In this document: in pieces, positions 54,301 through 64,000 of the stretch
Layout: each line of letters opens with the position of its first letter
Numbering within the stretch: the first letter of the stretch is position 1
NCBI RefSeq assembly: GCF_008042035.1
Contig: NZ_RDBL01000006.1
Coordinates: forward strand, 1,484,807-1,548,806
Length of the DNA: 64,000 nucleotides
Source: Streptomyces sp. col6
GTDB lineage: Bacteria > Actinomycetota > Actinomycetes > Streptomycetales > Streptomycetaceae
Direction: 5' to 3'
Program-made: the position numbers and the translations under genes
Notes under the pieces: model-generated
Told to the model about the DNA's origin: nothing
Database searches by the model: none
What the model saw: only the letters and a program-made list of their open reading frames with translations

Positions 54301-55058
54301 GTCTGACGGCGGAGTACGGCCCCGACCAGCCGGTGCCGCCGTCCCCGCCCGCCGAGGGCGAGGAGCTTCCGGAGGACCCGGAGCATCCGCGTAACCAGCC
54401 CCGGCCGTTCGTCAGGGCCGAGCAGGAGAAGCGGCTCAGGTCGGCCGAACGGGCGTACCAGCAACTCGGGAAGGTGAATCCGCTCGCCCTTGAGGAGTTC
54501 TCCGCGCTGGAGGAGCGGCACAAGTTCCTCTCCGAGCAGCTGGAGGACCTGAAGAAGACCCGGGCCGATCTGCTCCAGGTCGTCAAGGAGGTCGACGAGC
54601 GGGTGGAGCAGGTGTTCACGGAGGCGTACCGGGACACCGCGCGCGAGTTCGAGGGCGTCTTCTCGCGGCTCTTCCCGGGCGGCGAGGGGCGGCTGATCCT
54701 GACCGATCCGGACAACATGCTGGCCACCGGCGTGGACGTCGAGGCCCGGCCGCCGGGCAAGAAGGTGAAGCGGCTCTCCCTGCTCTCCGGCGGGGAAAGG
54801 TCCCTGACGGCAGTGGCGTTGCTGGTCTCGATCTTCAAGGCCCGGCCGAGCCCGTTCTATGTGATGGACGAGGTCGAGGCGGCCCTGGACGACACCAATC
54901 TCCAGCGGCTGATCCGGATCATGGAGGAGCTCCAGGAGAGTTCTCAGCTCATCGTGATCACGCATCAGAAGCGGACGATGGAGGTCGCCGACGCGCTGTA
55001 CGGCGTCTCGATGCAGGGCGACGGCGTCTCCAAGGTGATCAGTCAGCGTCTTCGCTGA
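51381..55058 (+). CDS. smc: Chromosome segregation protein SMC
   Basis: 1225 residues from GTG 51381. Walker A GPNGSGKS is at 31-38. A long coiled coil (~170-500) leads to the hinge (~510-680), with glycine-rich turns and a Pro/His/Ala-rich insert (AHPPHPEGAAHVALPGQ) not seen in B. subtilis SMC. The returning coiled coil (~690-1050) ends in the C-terminal head with LSLLSGGERSL near 1132 and FYVMDEVEAALDD near 1160. With ScpA/ScpB it forms condensin, needed for nucleoid compaction during sporulation. ScpA/B genes are not in this window. Confidence 0.96.
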   Translation: MHLKALTLRGFKSFASATTLRFEPGITCVVGPNGSGKSNVVDALSWVMGEQGAKSLRGGKMEDVIFAGTTGRPPLGRAEVSLTIDNSDGALPIEYAEVTITRIMFRNGGSEYQINGDTCRLLDIQELLSDSGIGREMHVIVGQGQLDSVLHADPMGRRAFIEEAAGVLKHRKRKEKALRKLDAMGTNLARVQDLTDELRRQLKPLGRQAAVARRAAVIQADLRDARLRLLADDLVTLRTALRSEIADEAALRQRREAAEAELKAALAREAELEDEVRRLTPRLQRAQQTWHELSQLAERVRGTISLADARVKSATAPPEEERRGRDPEDMEREAARIREQEAELTAALEAAEHALDDTASHRHELERELAAEERRLKDAARALADRREGLARLHGQVNAARSRAGSAQAEIDRLSASRDEARERAVAAQEEYEELKAEVDGLDAGDTELGERHDTARRELREAEAALSRAREEATAAERQRAAVAARHDALALGLRRKDGTGALLGARDRLTGLLGPAAELLTVAPGHEIAVAAALGAAADAVAVTDPATAAEAIRLLRKQDAGRAALLLGAAGHVPGQGGPAHPPHPEGAAHVALPGQSTEPVHGAVAPEPAAQVLAPATGRQTPVADLVSGPVELVAAVRRLVRDMVVVATLEDAEDLVAAHPVLTAVTGEGDLLSAHFAHGGSAGAPSLLEVQASVDEAAAELAGLAVRCAELAEAQRVAAERRTASAALVEELGERRRAVERERSGVAQQLGRLAGQARGAAGEAERMDASAARAQEALERATEEAEELAERLLVAEEAAGDGADDEPDTGVRDRLAADGANARQTEMEARLQVRTHEERVKALAGRADSLDRAARTEREARDRAERRRARLRHEAEVAAAVASGARQLLAHVEVSVVRAEQERVAAEASKGERERELGAERLRGRDLKGELDKLTDSVHRGEVLGAEKRLRMEQLETKALEELGVEPAGLTAEYGPDQPVPPSPPAEGEELPEDPEHPRNQPRPFVRAEQEKRLRSAERAYQQLGKVNPLALEEFSALEERHKFLSEQLEDLKKTRADLLQVVKEVDERVEQVFTEAYRDTAREFEGVFSRLFPGGEGRLILTDPDNMLATGVDVEARPPGKKVKRLSLLSGGERSLTAVALLVSIFKARPSPFYVMDEVEAALDDTNLQRLIRIMEELQESSQLIVITHQKRTMEVADALYGVSMQGDGVSKVISQRLR

Positions 55059-55158
55059 ACGCGGGGGTACCCGAGTGGTGGCGGGGCCGAAGATGTGCGC
55101 CACTTGAGACCAGCTCACCCATGTCCGATGCCGCGGCCCCGCCCCAGGGAGGCCTTAC

Positions 55159-56583
55159 GTGACCAGTCCATCGCCAGGATCCGGACCGGAGTCCGGGGCC
55201 CGTTCGGCCCACCCGGACCACCTCGGCCATGTCATCTTCATCACCGCCGCGGCCGCGATGGGCGGCTTCCTGTTCGGCTACGACAGCTCCGTGATCAACG
55301 GGGCCGTCGAGGCGATCCGCCACCGCTACGACATCGGCTCCGGCACGCTCGCCCAGGTGATCGCCATCGCGCTGATCGGCTGCGCGATCGGCGCCGCCAC
55401 GGCCGGCCGCATCGCCGACCGCATCGGGCGCATCCGCTGCATGCAGATCGCCGCCGTCCTGTTCACCGTCAGCGCCGTGGGCTCCGCGCTCCCGTTCGCG
55501 CTCTGGGACCTGGCGATGTGGCGCATCATCGGCGGTTTCGCGATCGGCATGGCCTCGGTGATCGGCCCCGCCTACATCGCCGAGGTCTCGCCGCCCGCCT
55601 ACCGCGGCCGGCTCGGCTCGTTCCAGCAGGCCGCGATCGTCATCGGCATCGCCATCTCCCAGCTCGTCAACTACGGCATCCTGCAGATCGCCGACGGCGA
55701 CCAGCGCGGCAAGATCGGCGGGCTGGAGGCCTGGCAGTGGATGCTCGGCGTGATGGTCGTGCCCGCGGTGCTCTACGGGCTGCTCTCGTTCGCGATCCCG
55801 GAGTCGCCGCGCTTCCTGCTCTCCATCGGCAAGCGGGAGCGGGCCCGGAAGATCCTCGAAGAGGTCGAGGGCAAGAACGTCGACCTCGACGCGCGCGTCG
55901 ACGAGATCGAGACAGCGATGCGCCGCGAGCACAAGTCGTCCTTCAGGGATCTGCTCGGCAGCCGCTTCGGCTTCCTGCCGATCGTCTGGGTCGGCATCGG
56001 CCTCTCGGTGTTCCAGCAGCTCGTCGGTATCAACGTGGCGTTCTACTACTCCGCGACGCTGTGGCAGTCCGTCGGCATCGACCCGACCGACTCCTTCTTC
56101 TGGTCGTTCACCACATCGATCGTCAACATCATCGGTACCGTCATCGCGATGATCCTGGTGGACCGGGTCGGCCGCCGTCCGCTCGCCCTCGTCGGCTCCT
56201 GCGGTATGGCCGTCGCCCTGGCCTTCGAGGCGTGGGCCTTCTCCGCCGACCTGGTCAACGGCAAGCTGCCGACCGCCCAGGGCGCGGTCGCGCTCGCCGC
56301 CGCCCACATCTTCGTGCTCTTCTTCGCCCTGTCGTGGGGTGTCGTGGTCTGGGTCTTCCTCGGCGAGATGTTCCCGAACCGCATCCGTGCCGCCGCGCTC
56401 GGTGTCGCCGCCTCGGCGCAGTGGATCGCCAACTGGGCGATCACCGCGAGCTTCCCGAGCCTCGCCGACTGGAACCTCTCGGGCACGTACATCATCTACG
56501 CCTGCTTCGCCACGCTCTCGATCCCCTTCGTCATCAAGTTCGTGAAGGAGACCAAGGGCAAGGCGCTGGAGGAGATGGGCTGA
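55159..56583 (+). CDS. glcP: MFS sugar porter, glucose permease type
   Basis: 474 residues from GTG 55159, with CAGGGAGG upstream. Twelve transmembrane helices are predictable. Sugar-porter signatures are present: GGFLFGYDSSVINGA near 35-49, GRIADRIGRIR near 89, PESPRFLL near 213, QQLVGINVAFYYS near 287-299 and DRVGRRPL near 334. It matches the proton-coupled glucose permease GlcP, the main glucose uptake route in S. coelicolor, located at the same place after smc. Distinction from other hexose porters is by position and similarity of motifs, not by proven specificity. Confidence 0.88.
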   Translation: MTSPSPGSGPESGARSAHPDHLGHVIFITAAAAMGGFLFGYDSSVINGAVEAIRHRYDIGSGTLAQVIAIALIGCAIGAATAGRIADRIGRIRCMQIAAVLFTVSAVGSALPFALWDLAMWRIIGGFAIGMASVIGPAYIAEVSPPAYRGRLGSFQQAAIVIGIAISQLVNYGILQIADGDQRGKIGGLEAWQWMLGVMVVPAVLYGLLSFAIPESPRFLLSIGKRERARKILEEVEGKNVDLDARVDEIETAMRREHKSSFRDLLGSRFGFLPIVWVGIGLSVFQQLVGINVAFYYSATLWQSVGIDPTDSFFWSFTTSIVNIIGTVIAMILVDRVGRRPLALVGSCGMAVALAFEAWAFSADLVNGKLPTAQGAVALAAAHIFVLFFALSWGVVVWVFLGEMFPNRIRAAALGVAASAQWIANWAITASFPSLADWNLSGTYIIYACFATLSIPFVIKFVKETKGKALEEMG

Positions 56584-56606
56584 CTCCCGCCGGCCCTTCT
56601 CGAAAC

Positions 56607-56644
56607 CGTACGGCCCCGTTCGCGCCCGCGAGCGGGGCCGTACG
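56607..56644. terminator. Bidirectional terminator after glcP
   Basis: 18-bp arms with one G-U pair and a 3-nt loop lie between converging glcP and the NCS1 permease gene. Confidence 0.85.
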
Positions 56645-56663
56645 CGGTTCGGCCCGCGGATCG

Positions 56664-58049
56664 TCAGAAGTGGGCGGCCGGGTCCCGGCGTCCCGGGCGC
56701 GGCAGCACCGCGTACAGACCGCCCGAGACGAGCACCGTGGCCGCCCAGCCCAGACCGCTGCGGCCCGGCCAGGTGCCGGCGAGCGGGCCGGTGAACCACT
56801 CGACTCCGGTGAACAGGAGTCCGACGGCGAGGCCCGCGGCCCAGGCGACGACGGCGGAGCACGCGACGCCTCCCGTGTACCAGTAGGCGCCGGACGGGGT
56901 GGGGTCCATGAGCGCCACCGGGTCGTAGCGGCGGCCGCGCAGCATGTCCGTGGCGAACACCCCGATCCAGGCGGAGAACGCCACCGCGAGCAGACGCAGG
57001 AAGGAGACGAACGCGTCGACGAAACTGCTCGCCACCATCATCAGGAGCGAGCCCAGGAACAGGCTGATCGCCGCGTTCACCCCGACGGCCCAGGCGCGCG
57101 GGAGCGTGATGCCGAGGGTCTGCGCGGTGAACCCGGCCGAGTACATCGACAGCGCGTTGATCAGCACCATGCCGGTGAGGGCGACGACCAGGTACGGGAC
57201 GGAGAGCCAGGTCGGCAGCAGGGCGCCGATGAACGAGACGGGGTCACCGGTGACGGCGAGTTCCGGCGTCCGCACCGCCATCACCGCCCCCATCACCACC
57301 AGCGGCAGCAGCACCACGAGCGCCCCGCCCACCGCGGCCGCGACCATGGACCGGCCCGACGAGGCGCGCGGCAGATAGCGGGTGAAGTCCGGCCCGGACG
57401 GGGCCCAGCTGATCCCGCCGGCGGCCAGCGTGCCGATGCCCGCGATCACCATCGCCGCCGGGCCGGGCGGCCGGTCCAGCACCACGCGCCACGGCACCGA
57501 AACGGCGAGATGCGCCAGCACGAGCACGCTGAAGGCGCCGAACACACACGCCGACCAGGTACAGCCCACCCGCAGCGCCCGCAGCCCGAGGCCCGACAGG
57601 AGAAAGCTCGCCGCGACGAAGGCCAGCAGCGTCGCCATGATCAGCGCGGTCGTGCTCCGGACGCCGAACAGCACACGGCCCACGGTCAGCAGGGCGTACG
57701 CGCCGGTGACCGCGTTCATGGCCTCCCAGCCCCAGCGCGCCACCCAGATCAGTGCCCCGGGTGCCAGATTGCCCCGATGGCCGAATGCCGCCCGCGACAG
57801 CGCCATACCGGGGGCGCCGCCGCTCTTCCCGGCCACCGAGATGAAACCAACCAGGCCGAACGACACCAGGGGCGCCACCACCGCCACCGCCAGCACCTGC
57901 CAGAAGTTCAGCCCGTTCAGCACGACGAGCCCCGCGCCGACGGTGAGAAGCAGCACGGTCATGTTCGCCGTGGCCCAGGTGGGGAAGAGCGAGCGGACCC
58001 GGCCGGTCCGCGCCTCGTCGGGCACGGGTTCCAGGCCACGGGTCTCCAC
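56664..58049 (-). CDS. NCS1-family purine/cytosine permease
   Basis: 461 residues from GTG 58049; a CTG two codons upstream has better spacing to GGAAAGG and may be the true start. Ten to twelve hydrophobic helices fill the chain. Family signatures are SLFPTWATANMTVLLLTVGA near 19-38 and ISWAPSGPDFTRYLP near 210-224, typical of cytosine/purine and related permeases (CodB-like). It imports a nucleobase or similar ring compound by proton or sodium symport. No deaminase or hydantoinase gene lies nearby, so the substrate is open. A large antisense ORF over it is a GC-skew shadow. Confidence 0.85.
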   Translation of the reverse strand: METRGLEPVPDEARTGRVRSLFPTWATANMTVLLLTVGAGLVVLNGLNFWQVLAVAVVAPLVSFGLVGFISVAGKSGGAPGMALSRAAFGHRGNLAPGALIWVARWGWEAMNAVTGAYALLTVGRVLFGVRSTTALIMATLLAFVAASFLLSGLGLRALRVGCTWSACVFGAFSVLVLAHLAVSVPWRVVLDRPPGPAAMVIAGIGTLAAGGISWAPSGPDFTRYLPRASSGRSMVAAAVGGALVVLLPLVVMGAVMAVRTPELAVTGDPVSFIGALLPTWLSVPYLVVALTGMVLINALSMYSAGFTAQTLGITLPRAWAVGVNAAISLFLGSLLMMVASSFVDAFVSFLRLLAVAFSAWIGVFATDMLRGRRYDPVALMDPTPSGAYWYTGGVACSAVVAWAAGLAVGLLFTGVEWFTGPLAGTWPGRSGLGWAATVLVSGGLYAVLPRPGRRDPAAHF

Positions 58050-58173
58050 GGCCAGGATCGTACCTTTCCGGCATATCGGGCATGGTGAACGGGCTGCCAC
58101 CCGCGCTTCGGGCCCGGTGCCGGACGGTTCCCTTCCCCGATTGCCGGCCCGGGTGACTGATACTGGGTGGGTT

Positions 58174-59373
58174 ATGGAATTCGTCATCCTTGCTGTAGTC
58201 ATCGCCCTGGTCGCGGTCGGCGTGATCAGCGGGCTCGTGGTCAGCAGCCGCAAGAAGAAGCAGCTGCCCCCGGCGCCGTCGAGCACGCCGCCCCTCACAC
58301 CTCCCGCCGAGCCCCATGTCGGCGAGGAGGCCGAAGAGCCGCGCGAGGAATCGCGCCGCACCATCGAGGACGTCGCGGCCCCGCCCGCCGAGGCCGCCCC
58401 GGAGACCGTCGCACCGGAGGCGCCCGCCGCCCCCGCGCTCGACGTCCCCGAGCCCACCGCCGGCCGGCTCGTCCGGCTGCGGGCCCGCCTCGCCCGCTCG
58501 CAGAACACCCTCGGCAAGGGGCTCCTCGCGCTCCTGTCCCGGGACAACCTCGACGAGGACACCTGGGAGGAGATCGAGGACACCCTCCTCACCGCCGACG
58601 TCGGCGTCGCCCCCACCCAGGAACTGGTCGAGCGCCTGCGCGAGCGCGTCCGGGTGCTCGGCACCCGCACCCCCGAGGAGCTGCGCACCCTGCTGCGCGA
58701 GGAGCTGCTCACGCTGCTCGGCACCGACTTCGACCGCGCGGTGAAGACGGAGAGCGGCCTCGAAACCCCCGGCGTCGTGATGGTCGTCGGCGTCAACGGC
58801 ACCGGCAAGACCACCACCACCGGCAAGCTGGCCCGGGTGCTCGTCGCCGACGGCCGCAGCGTGGTGCTCGGCGCGGCCGACACCTTCCGCGCCGCCGCCG
58901 CCGACCAGCTCCAGACCTGGGGCGAGCGCGTCGGTGCCCGTACCGTGCGCGGCCCCGAGGGCGGTGACCCGGCGTCCATCGCCTACGACGCCGTCAAGGA
59001 GGGCATCGCCGAGGGTGCCGACGTCGTACTCATCGACACCGCCGGCCGGCTGCACACCAAGACCGGCCTGATGGACGAGCTGGGCAAGGTCAAGCGGGTC
59101 GTCGAGAAGCACGGTCCGCTCGACGAGGTGCTGCTCGTCCTCGACGCCACCACCGGGCAGAACGGCCTGGTGCAGGCGCGGGTCTTCGCGGAGGTCGTCG
59201 ACATCACCGGCATCGTCCTCACCAAGCTCGACGGCACCGCCAAGGGCGGCATCGTCATCGCCGTCCAGCGCGAGCTGGGCGTGCCGGTCAAGCTCGTCGG
59301 CCTCGGCGAGGGACCGGACGACCTGGCCCCGTTCGAGCCGGAAGCCTTCGTGGACGCCCTGATCGGGGACTGA
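58174..59373 (+). CDS. ftsY: Signal recognition particle receptor FtsY
   Basis: 399 residues from ATG 58174. An N-terminal transmembrane helix ([20 protein letters not shown], 2-21) and a ~70-residue Pro/Glu-rich acidic linker precede the NG domain. GTPase motifs are [10 protein letters not shown] near 207-216, DTAGR near 288 and [10 protein letters not shown] near 350. It receives SRP-ribosome complexes at the membrane for insertion of membrane proteins. The real membrane helix distinguishes actinobacterial FtsY from the E. coli peripheral form. A GATACT box 9 nt before the ATG hints at a leaderless mRNA. Confidence 0.96.
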   Translation: MEFVILAVVIALVAVGVISGLVVSSRKKKQLPPAPSSTPPLTPPAEPHVGEEAEEPREESRRTIEDVAAPPAEAAPETVAPEAPAAPALDVPEPTAGRLVRLRARLARSQNTLGKGLLALLSRDNLDEDTWEEIEDTLLTADVGVAPTQELVERLRERVRVLGTRTPEELRTLLREELLTLLGTDFDRAVKTESGLETPGVVMVVGVNGTGKTTTTGKLARVLVADGRSVVLGAADTFRAAAADQLQTWGERVGARTVRGPEGGDPASIAYDAVKEGIAEGADVVLIDTAGRLHTKTGLMDELGKVKRVVEKHGPLDEVLLVLDATTGQNGLVQARVFAEVVDITGIVLTKLDGTAKGGIVIAVQRELGVPVKLVGLGEGPDDLAPFEPEAFVDALIGD

Positions 59374-59410
59374 CACGACGGTCCGGCGAACAGAACGGAC
59401 GGAACAGCCG

Positions 59411-59446
59411 GAAGCCCGGCCGCGGAGATTCACGCGGCCGGGCTTC
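59411..59446. terminator. Bidirectional terminator after ftsY
   Basis: Perfect 14-bp arms (GAAGCCCGGCCGCG and complement) with an 8-nt loop lie between converging ftsY and the prim-pol-like gene. Confidence 0.85.
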
Positions 59447-59469
59447 TCGCTGTGCGGACGGTACGCGGC

Positions 59470-60129
59470 TCAGCCGCAGGACCCCGCCCAGCGGTGGCAG
59501 AGGTACGCCAGCGTGCCGAGCAGGAGCCGGGCCTCCGGGGGCGTCGCGCTGTCCAGGCCGGGCGGACGCAGCCAGCGCACCGGGCCGAGCCCGCCCCGGT
59601 CGGAGGGCGGCGCCGTGATGTGGCTGCCGGGGCCGAGCGCCCGCAGATCGAGCCCCGTGTCGTCCCAGCCCATCCGGTACAACAGCCCCGGGAGCGCGTC
59701 CGCGGCGCCCGGCGCGACGAAGAACTGCGTCCGTCCCTGCGGGGTCACCGCGACCGGCCCCAGCGGCAGGCCCATCCGCTCCATCCGGACCAGGGCCCGG
59801 CGCCCGGCCCCCTCCGCCACGTCGAGCACGTCGAAGCCGCGGCCCACCGGAAGCATCATCGAGGCGCCCGGCACCTCCGCCCAGGCGCGCGCCGCCGCGT
59901 CGAGCGTCGCCCCGGCGGGCACCTCGCGCGCGAAGTCCAGCGGATGCGCGCCCGGGTCGGCGCAGCCGGTGTCCCCGCAGGAGCAGACGCCGTCAGCGGC
60001 GCGGGCCCCCGGTACGACGGCCCAGCCCCACAGCCCCGTGTACTCCGCCACCGCGGTGCCGCCGGAGGCGGAACGCGCGCGACGCCGTGCACCGGTGCGC
60101 ATCTCGCGGATGCCGATCGTGAAGCCCAT
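59470..60129 (-). CDS. Prim-pol-like (bifunctional primase/polymerase) domain protein
   Basis: 219 residues from ATG 60129, with GGAGGGGG upstream. It shows an N-terminal TGLWGWAVVPGAR near 30, then CSCGDTGCADPGAHP (a possible metal site), and a middle FDVLDVAEGAGRRAL with two Asp residues, typical of the N-terminal part of bifunctional primase/polymerase proteins. It lacks a helicase and most of a full prim-pol, so it is a short orphan member, kept at this place in streptomycetes beside ftsY. Catalytic activity is doubtful. It is divergent from nsdA. Confidence 0.78.
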   Translation of the reverse strand: MGFTIGIREMRTGARRRARSASGGTAVAEYTGLWGWAVVPGARAADGVCSCGDTGCADPGAHPLDFAREVPAGATLDAAARAWAEVPGASMMLPVGRGFDVLDVAEGAGRRALVRMERMGLPLGPVAVTPQGRTQFFVAPGAADALPGLLYRMGWDDTGLDLRALGPGSHITAPPSDRGGLGPVRWLRPPGLDSATPPEARLLLGTLAYLCHRWAGSCG

Positions 60130-60489
60130 GCCCCCTCCAACGGGTCCGGCTCGCCGGTGGTTACGAAAGAGAGCGTGCAACCGTCCGCGCGCCCCCGGGC
60201 GCTTCTCTGCGCCTGTCCTGATCGCCCTGTCAAGTGAATCGCGGCCCGTGCGGGTGGCGTTCAATCGAAGGGGTGGCGAATGGTGGCGATTGCGCAAAGA
60301 CCCTCGCCGAGCCCGTGATCGTAGGATTACCGTCGGTACACGAACCATGGAAGTATGTGCGCCCATGGGTATGCCGGAGGCAACCCGATTTTATGTTCGA
60401 TCGAGCACAACGCCCGTACGGGCGACATGAGTTCGGAGCATTCTGATAGTGCTTCGCGCGACAGTATTCGGCGGGATGGGGGCGTTCCA
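60130..60489. other. Divergent intergenic region before nsdA (360 bp)
   Basis: It holds promoters for the prim-pol-like gene and nsdA. A perfect 14-nt palindrome CGCCCGTACGGGCG lies at 60411-60424, just before an ATG (60427) in the nsdA frame. The stretch 60270-60400 is A+T richer than its flanks. Ownership of the region is uncertain because nsdA may start at 60427. Confidence 0.45.
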
Positions 60490-61965
60490 GTGAGTGGCAG
60501 CGGCGCAGGCGAGACGAATGCCGGTAAGCGCCCCAACGGGCAATTGGGATCGTGGTTCGTGCGCAGCGGCTGGTCCAAGGGCGAGCTGGCACGGCAGGTG
60601 AACCGCCGGGCGCGCCAGATGGGCGCCCACCACATCAGCACCGACACCTCCCGGGTGCGGCGCTGGCTCGACGGCGAGCAGCCCCGCGAACCGATCCCGC
60701 GCATCCTGTCCGAGCTGTTCTCCGAGCGCTTCGGCAGCGTCGTCGCCGTCGAGGACCTGGGGCTGCGCACCCCGCACCAGGCGCCCTCGGTGGCTGGCGT
60801 GGACCTGCCGTGGGCGGGGCCGCAGACCGTCGCCCTGCTCAGCGAGTTCTCCCGCAGCGACCTGATGCTCGCCCGCCGGGGCTTCCTCGGCAGCTCCCTC
60901 GCCCTCGCCGCGGGCCCTGCGCTCATCGAGCCCATGCAGCGCTGGCTGGTACCGGTCGCGGCCGCCCCCGCCGCCGAACCGGAACCCGCCGCGGCGTCCC
61001 GCCGCCCCTCCCGGCTCTCCGGCCCCGAGCTGGACCTGCTGGAGTCGACCACCGCGATGTTCCGCCAGTGGGACGCGCAGTGCGGCGGCGGACTGCGCCG
61101 CAAGGCCGTCGTCGGCCAGCTCCACGAGGTCACCGACCTGCTCCAGGAGCCGCAGCCCGCCGCCACCGCCAAGCGCCTGTTCCGCTGCGCCGCCGAACTG
61201 GCCGAGCTGGCCGGCTGGATGAGCTACGACGTCGGCCTCCAGCCCACCGCCCAGAAGTACTTCGTGCTCGCCCTGCACGCCTCCAAGGAGGCCGGCGACA
61301 AGCCGCTGGGCTCGTACGTCCTGTCCAGCATGAGCCGTCAGATGATCCACCTCGGCCGCCCGGACGACGCCCTGGAGCTGATCCACCTCGCCCAGTACGG
61401 CAGCCGCGACTGCGCAACCCCGCGCACCCAGGCCATGCTGTACGCGATGGAGGCCCGCGCCTACGCCAACATGGGCCAGCCCAGCAAGTGCAAGCGGGCG
61501 GTCCGGATGGCGGAGGACACCTTCCTCGACGCCGGCGTCGACGGCGAGCCCGAGCCCGACTGGATCCGCTTCTTCTCCGAGGCCGAGCTCAACGGCGAGA
61601 ACTCGCACTCCTTCCGCGACCTGGCCTACGTGGCCGGCCGCAGCCCCACCTACGCCTCGCTCGCCGAGCCCGTCATGCAGCGGGCGGTCCAGCTCTTCGG
61701 CGAGGACGACGAGCACCAGCGCTCCTACGCGCTCAACCTGATCGGCCTCGCCACCGTGCACCTGCTCAAGGGCGAGCCCGAGGCGTCCACCGGGCCGGCC
61801 GAGCAGGCGCTGCGCGTCGCCAAGAAGGTCCGCTCCGAGCGCGTCAACACACGGCTGCGCAAAACCGTCGACACCGCCGCCAGGGACTACGGGGACGTAC
61901 CCGAGATCGCCCGGCTCACCGAACTCCTCGTCGAACAGCTCCCCGAGACCGTGGAAGCCGTCTAG
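60490..61965 (+). CDS. nsdA: Regulatory TPR-like protein NsdA
   Basis: 491 residues from GTG 60490 (GGGGGCG upstream); ATG 60427 would add 21 residues. The start SGSGAGETNAGKRPNGQLG and the helix SWFVRSGWSKGELARQVNRR (a possible DNA-binding helix-turn-helix), then VRRWLDGEQPREPIP, match NsdA of S. coelicolor. A hydrophobic stretch LARRGFLGSSLALAAGPAL near 125-143 resembles a Tat signal but is internal. The last ~280 residues are TPR-like helices. NsdA is a negative regulator of sporulation and antibiotic production; disruption raises actinorhodin in S. coelicolor. It lies directly upstream of amtB. Confidence 0.92.
   Translation: MSGSGAGETNAGKRPNGQLGSWFVRSGWSKGELARQVNRRARQMGAHHISTDTSRVRRWLDGEQPREPIPRILSELFSERFGSVVAVEDLGLRTPHQAPSVAGVDLPWAGPQTVALLSEFSRSDLMLARRGFLGSSLALAAGPALIEPMQRWLVPVAAAPAAEPEPAAASRRPSRLSGPELDLLESTTAMFRQWDAQCGGGLRRKAVVGQLHEVTDLLQEPQPAATAKRLFRCAAELAELAGWMSYDVGLQPTAQKYFVLALHASKEAGDKPLGSYVLSSMSRQMIHLGRPDDALELIHLAQYGSRDCATPRTQAMLYAMEARAYANMGQPSKCKRAVRMAEDTFLDAGVDGEPEPDWIRFFSEAELNGENSHSFRDLAYVAGRSPTYASLAEPVMQRAVQLFGEDDEHQRSYALNLIGLATVHLLKGEPEASTGPAEQALRVAKKVRSERVNTRLRKTVDTAARDYGDVPEIARLTELLVEQLPETVEAV

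Positions 61966-64000
<2,035 letters not shown>

Noticed and set aside
57244-59433. Very long minus-strand ORF over the NCS1 permease and ftsY
   Set aside because: It lies in a shadow frame of two recognised genes and its product is low-complexity Gly/Ala/Arg; a GC-rich genome produces such open frames by chance.

Overview
The window is about 72% G+C, with GTG and even CTG/TTG starts, third-codon-position G/C in nearly every real gene, and strictly actinobacterial families (conservons, acyl-CoA carboxylase epsilon subunit, HupS, NsdA, NdgR). Gene order follows the well-known Streptomyces core block accB-accE / two cvn operons / gltX / ndgR-leuCD / hupS / gpsA-ddlA / thiL-thiD / rpmB / recG / rsmD-coaD / rpmF-rnc-mutM / smc / ftsY / nsdA / amtB-glnK. 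It is a conserved core segment of a Streptomyces chromosome. No insertion sequence, prophage, CRISPR array or rRNA was seen.

Layout: 1-5880 is a signalling cassette: a PknG-like kinase (5' end outside the window), a vWA/zinc-ribbon protein, a four-helix membrane protein and a solute-binding lipoprotein. 6034-7836 is the acyl-CoA carboxylase beta/epsilon pair. 7957-12965 and 13312-18572 are two complete conservons on the minus strand, each cvnA-B-C-D. 19155-22469 carries a tiny protein, a fumarylacetoacetate hydrolase family enzyme, gltX and a HAD phosphatase, followed at 22555-23045 by five tRNA genes (Gln-Glu-Glu-Gln-Glu). 23125-24351 is a divergent MerR/DUF4188 pair. 24427-27341 is ndgR with leuC-leuD. 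27446-29472 holds a small protein, hupS, a short unknown protein and cofC. 29636-32622 is plsC-gpsA-ddlA. 32669-35761 holds a DUF3515 lipoprotein, an Lrp-type domain protein, thiL, thiD and rpmB. 35973-40780 is an HSP90-family/TPR pair. 40951-48423 is recG, rsmD, coaD, a DivIVA-like protein, the DUF177 protein, rpmF, rnc and mutM. 48420-51029 has an HxlR regulator, a CAP-domain secreted protein, acylphosphatase and a short coiled-coil protein. 51381-59373 is smc, a glucose-type permease, an NCS1 permease and ftsY. 59470-64000 is a prim-pol-like protein, nsdA, amtB and glnK (3' end outside the window).

Functional themes: translation and tRNA supply (gltX beside tRNA-Glu and tRNA-Gln, L28, L32), chromosome organisation and repair (hupS, smc, recG, mutM), nitrogen/amino-acid sensing (PknG-like cassette, ndgR-leuCD, GlnR-box-amtB-glnK), lipid and wall precursors (accB, plsC, gpsA, ddlA), and regulators of development or antibiotic production known from S. 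coelicolor (conservons, RNase III/AbsB, NsdA, NdgR).

The least explained parts are the PknG-like four-gene cassette, the HSP90-TPR pair lying where a DAK2-domain gene is expected between rpmB and recG, a near-identical 293-bp tract shared by the two cvnD genes, a 58-residue protein with a repeated ANPRRT motif, and several genes whose start codon lies 6-9 nt after a TANNNT box, suggesting leaderless mRNAs.
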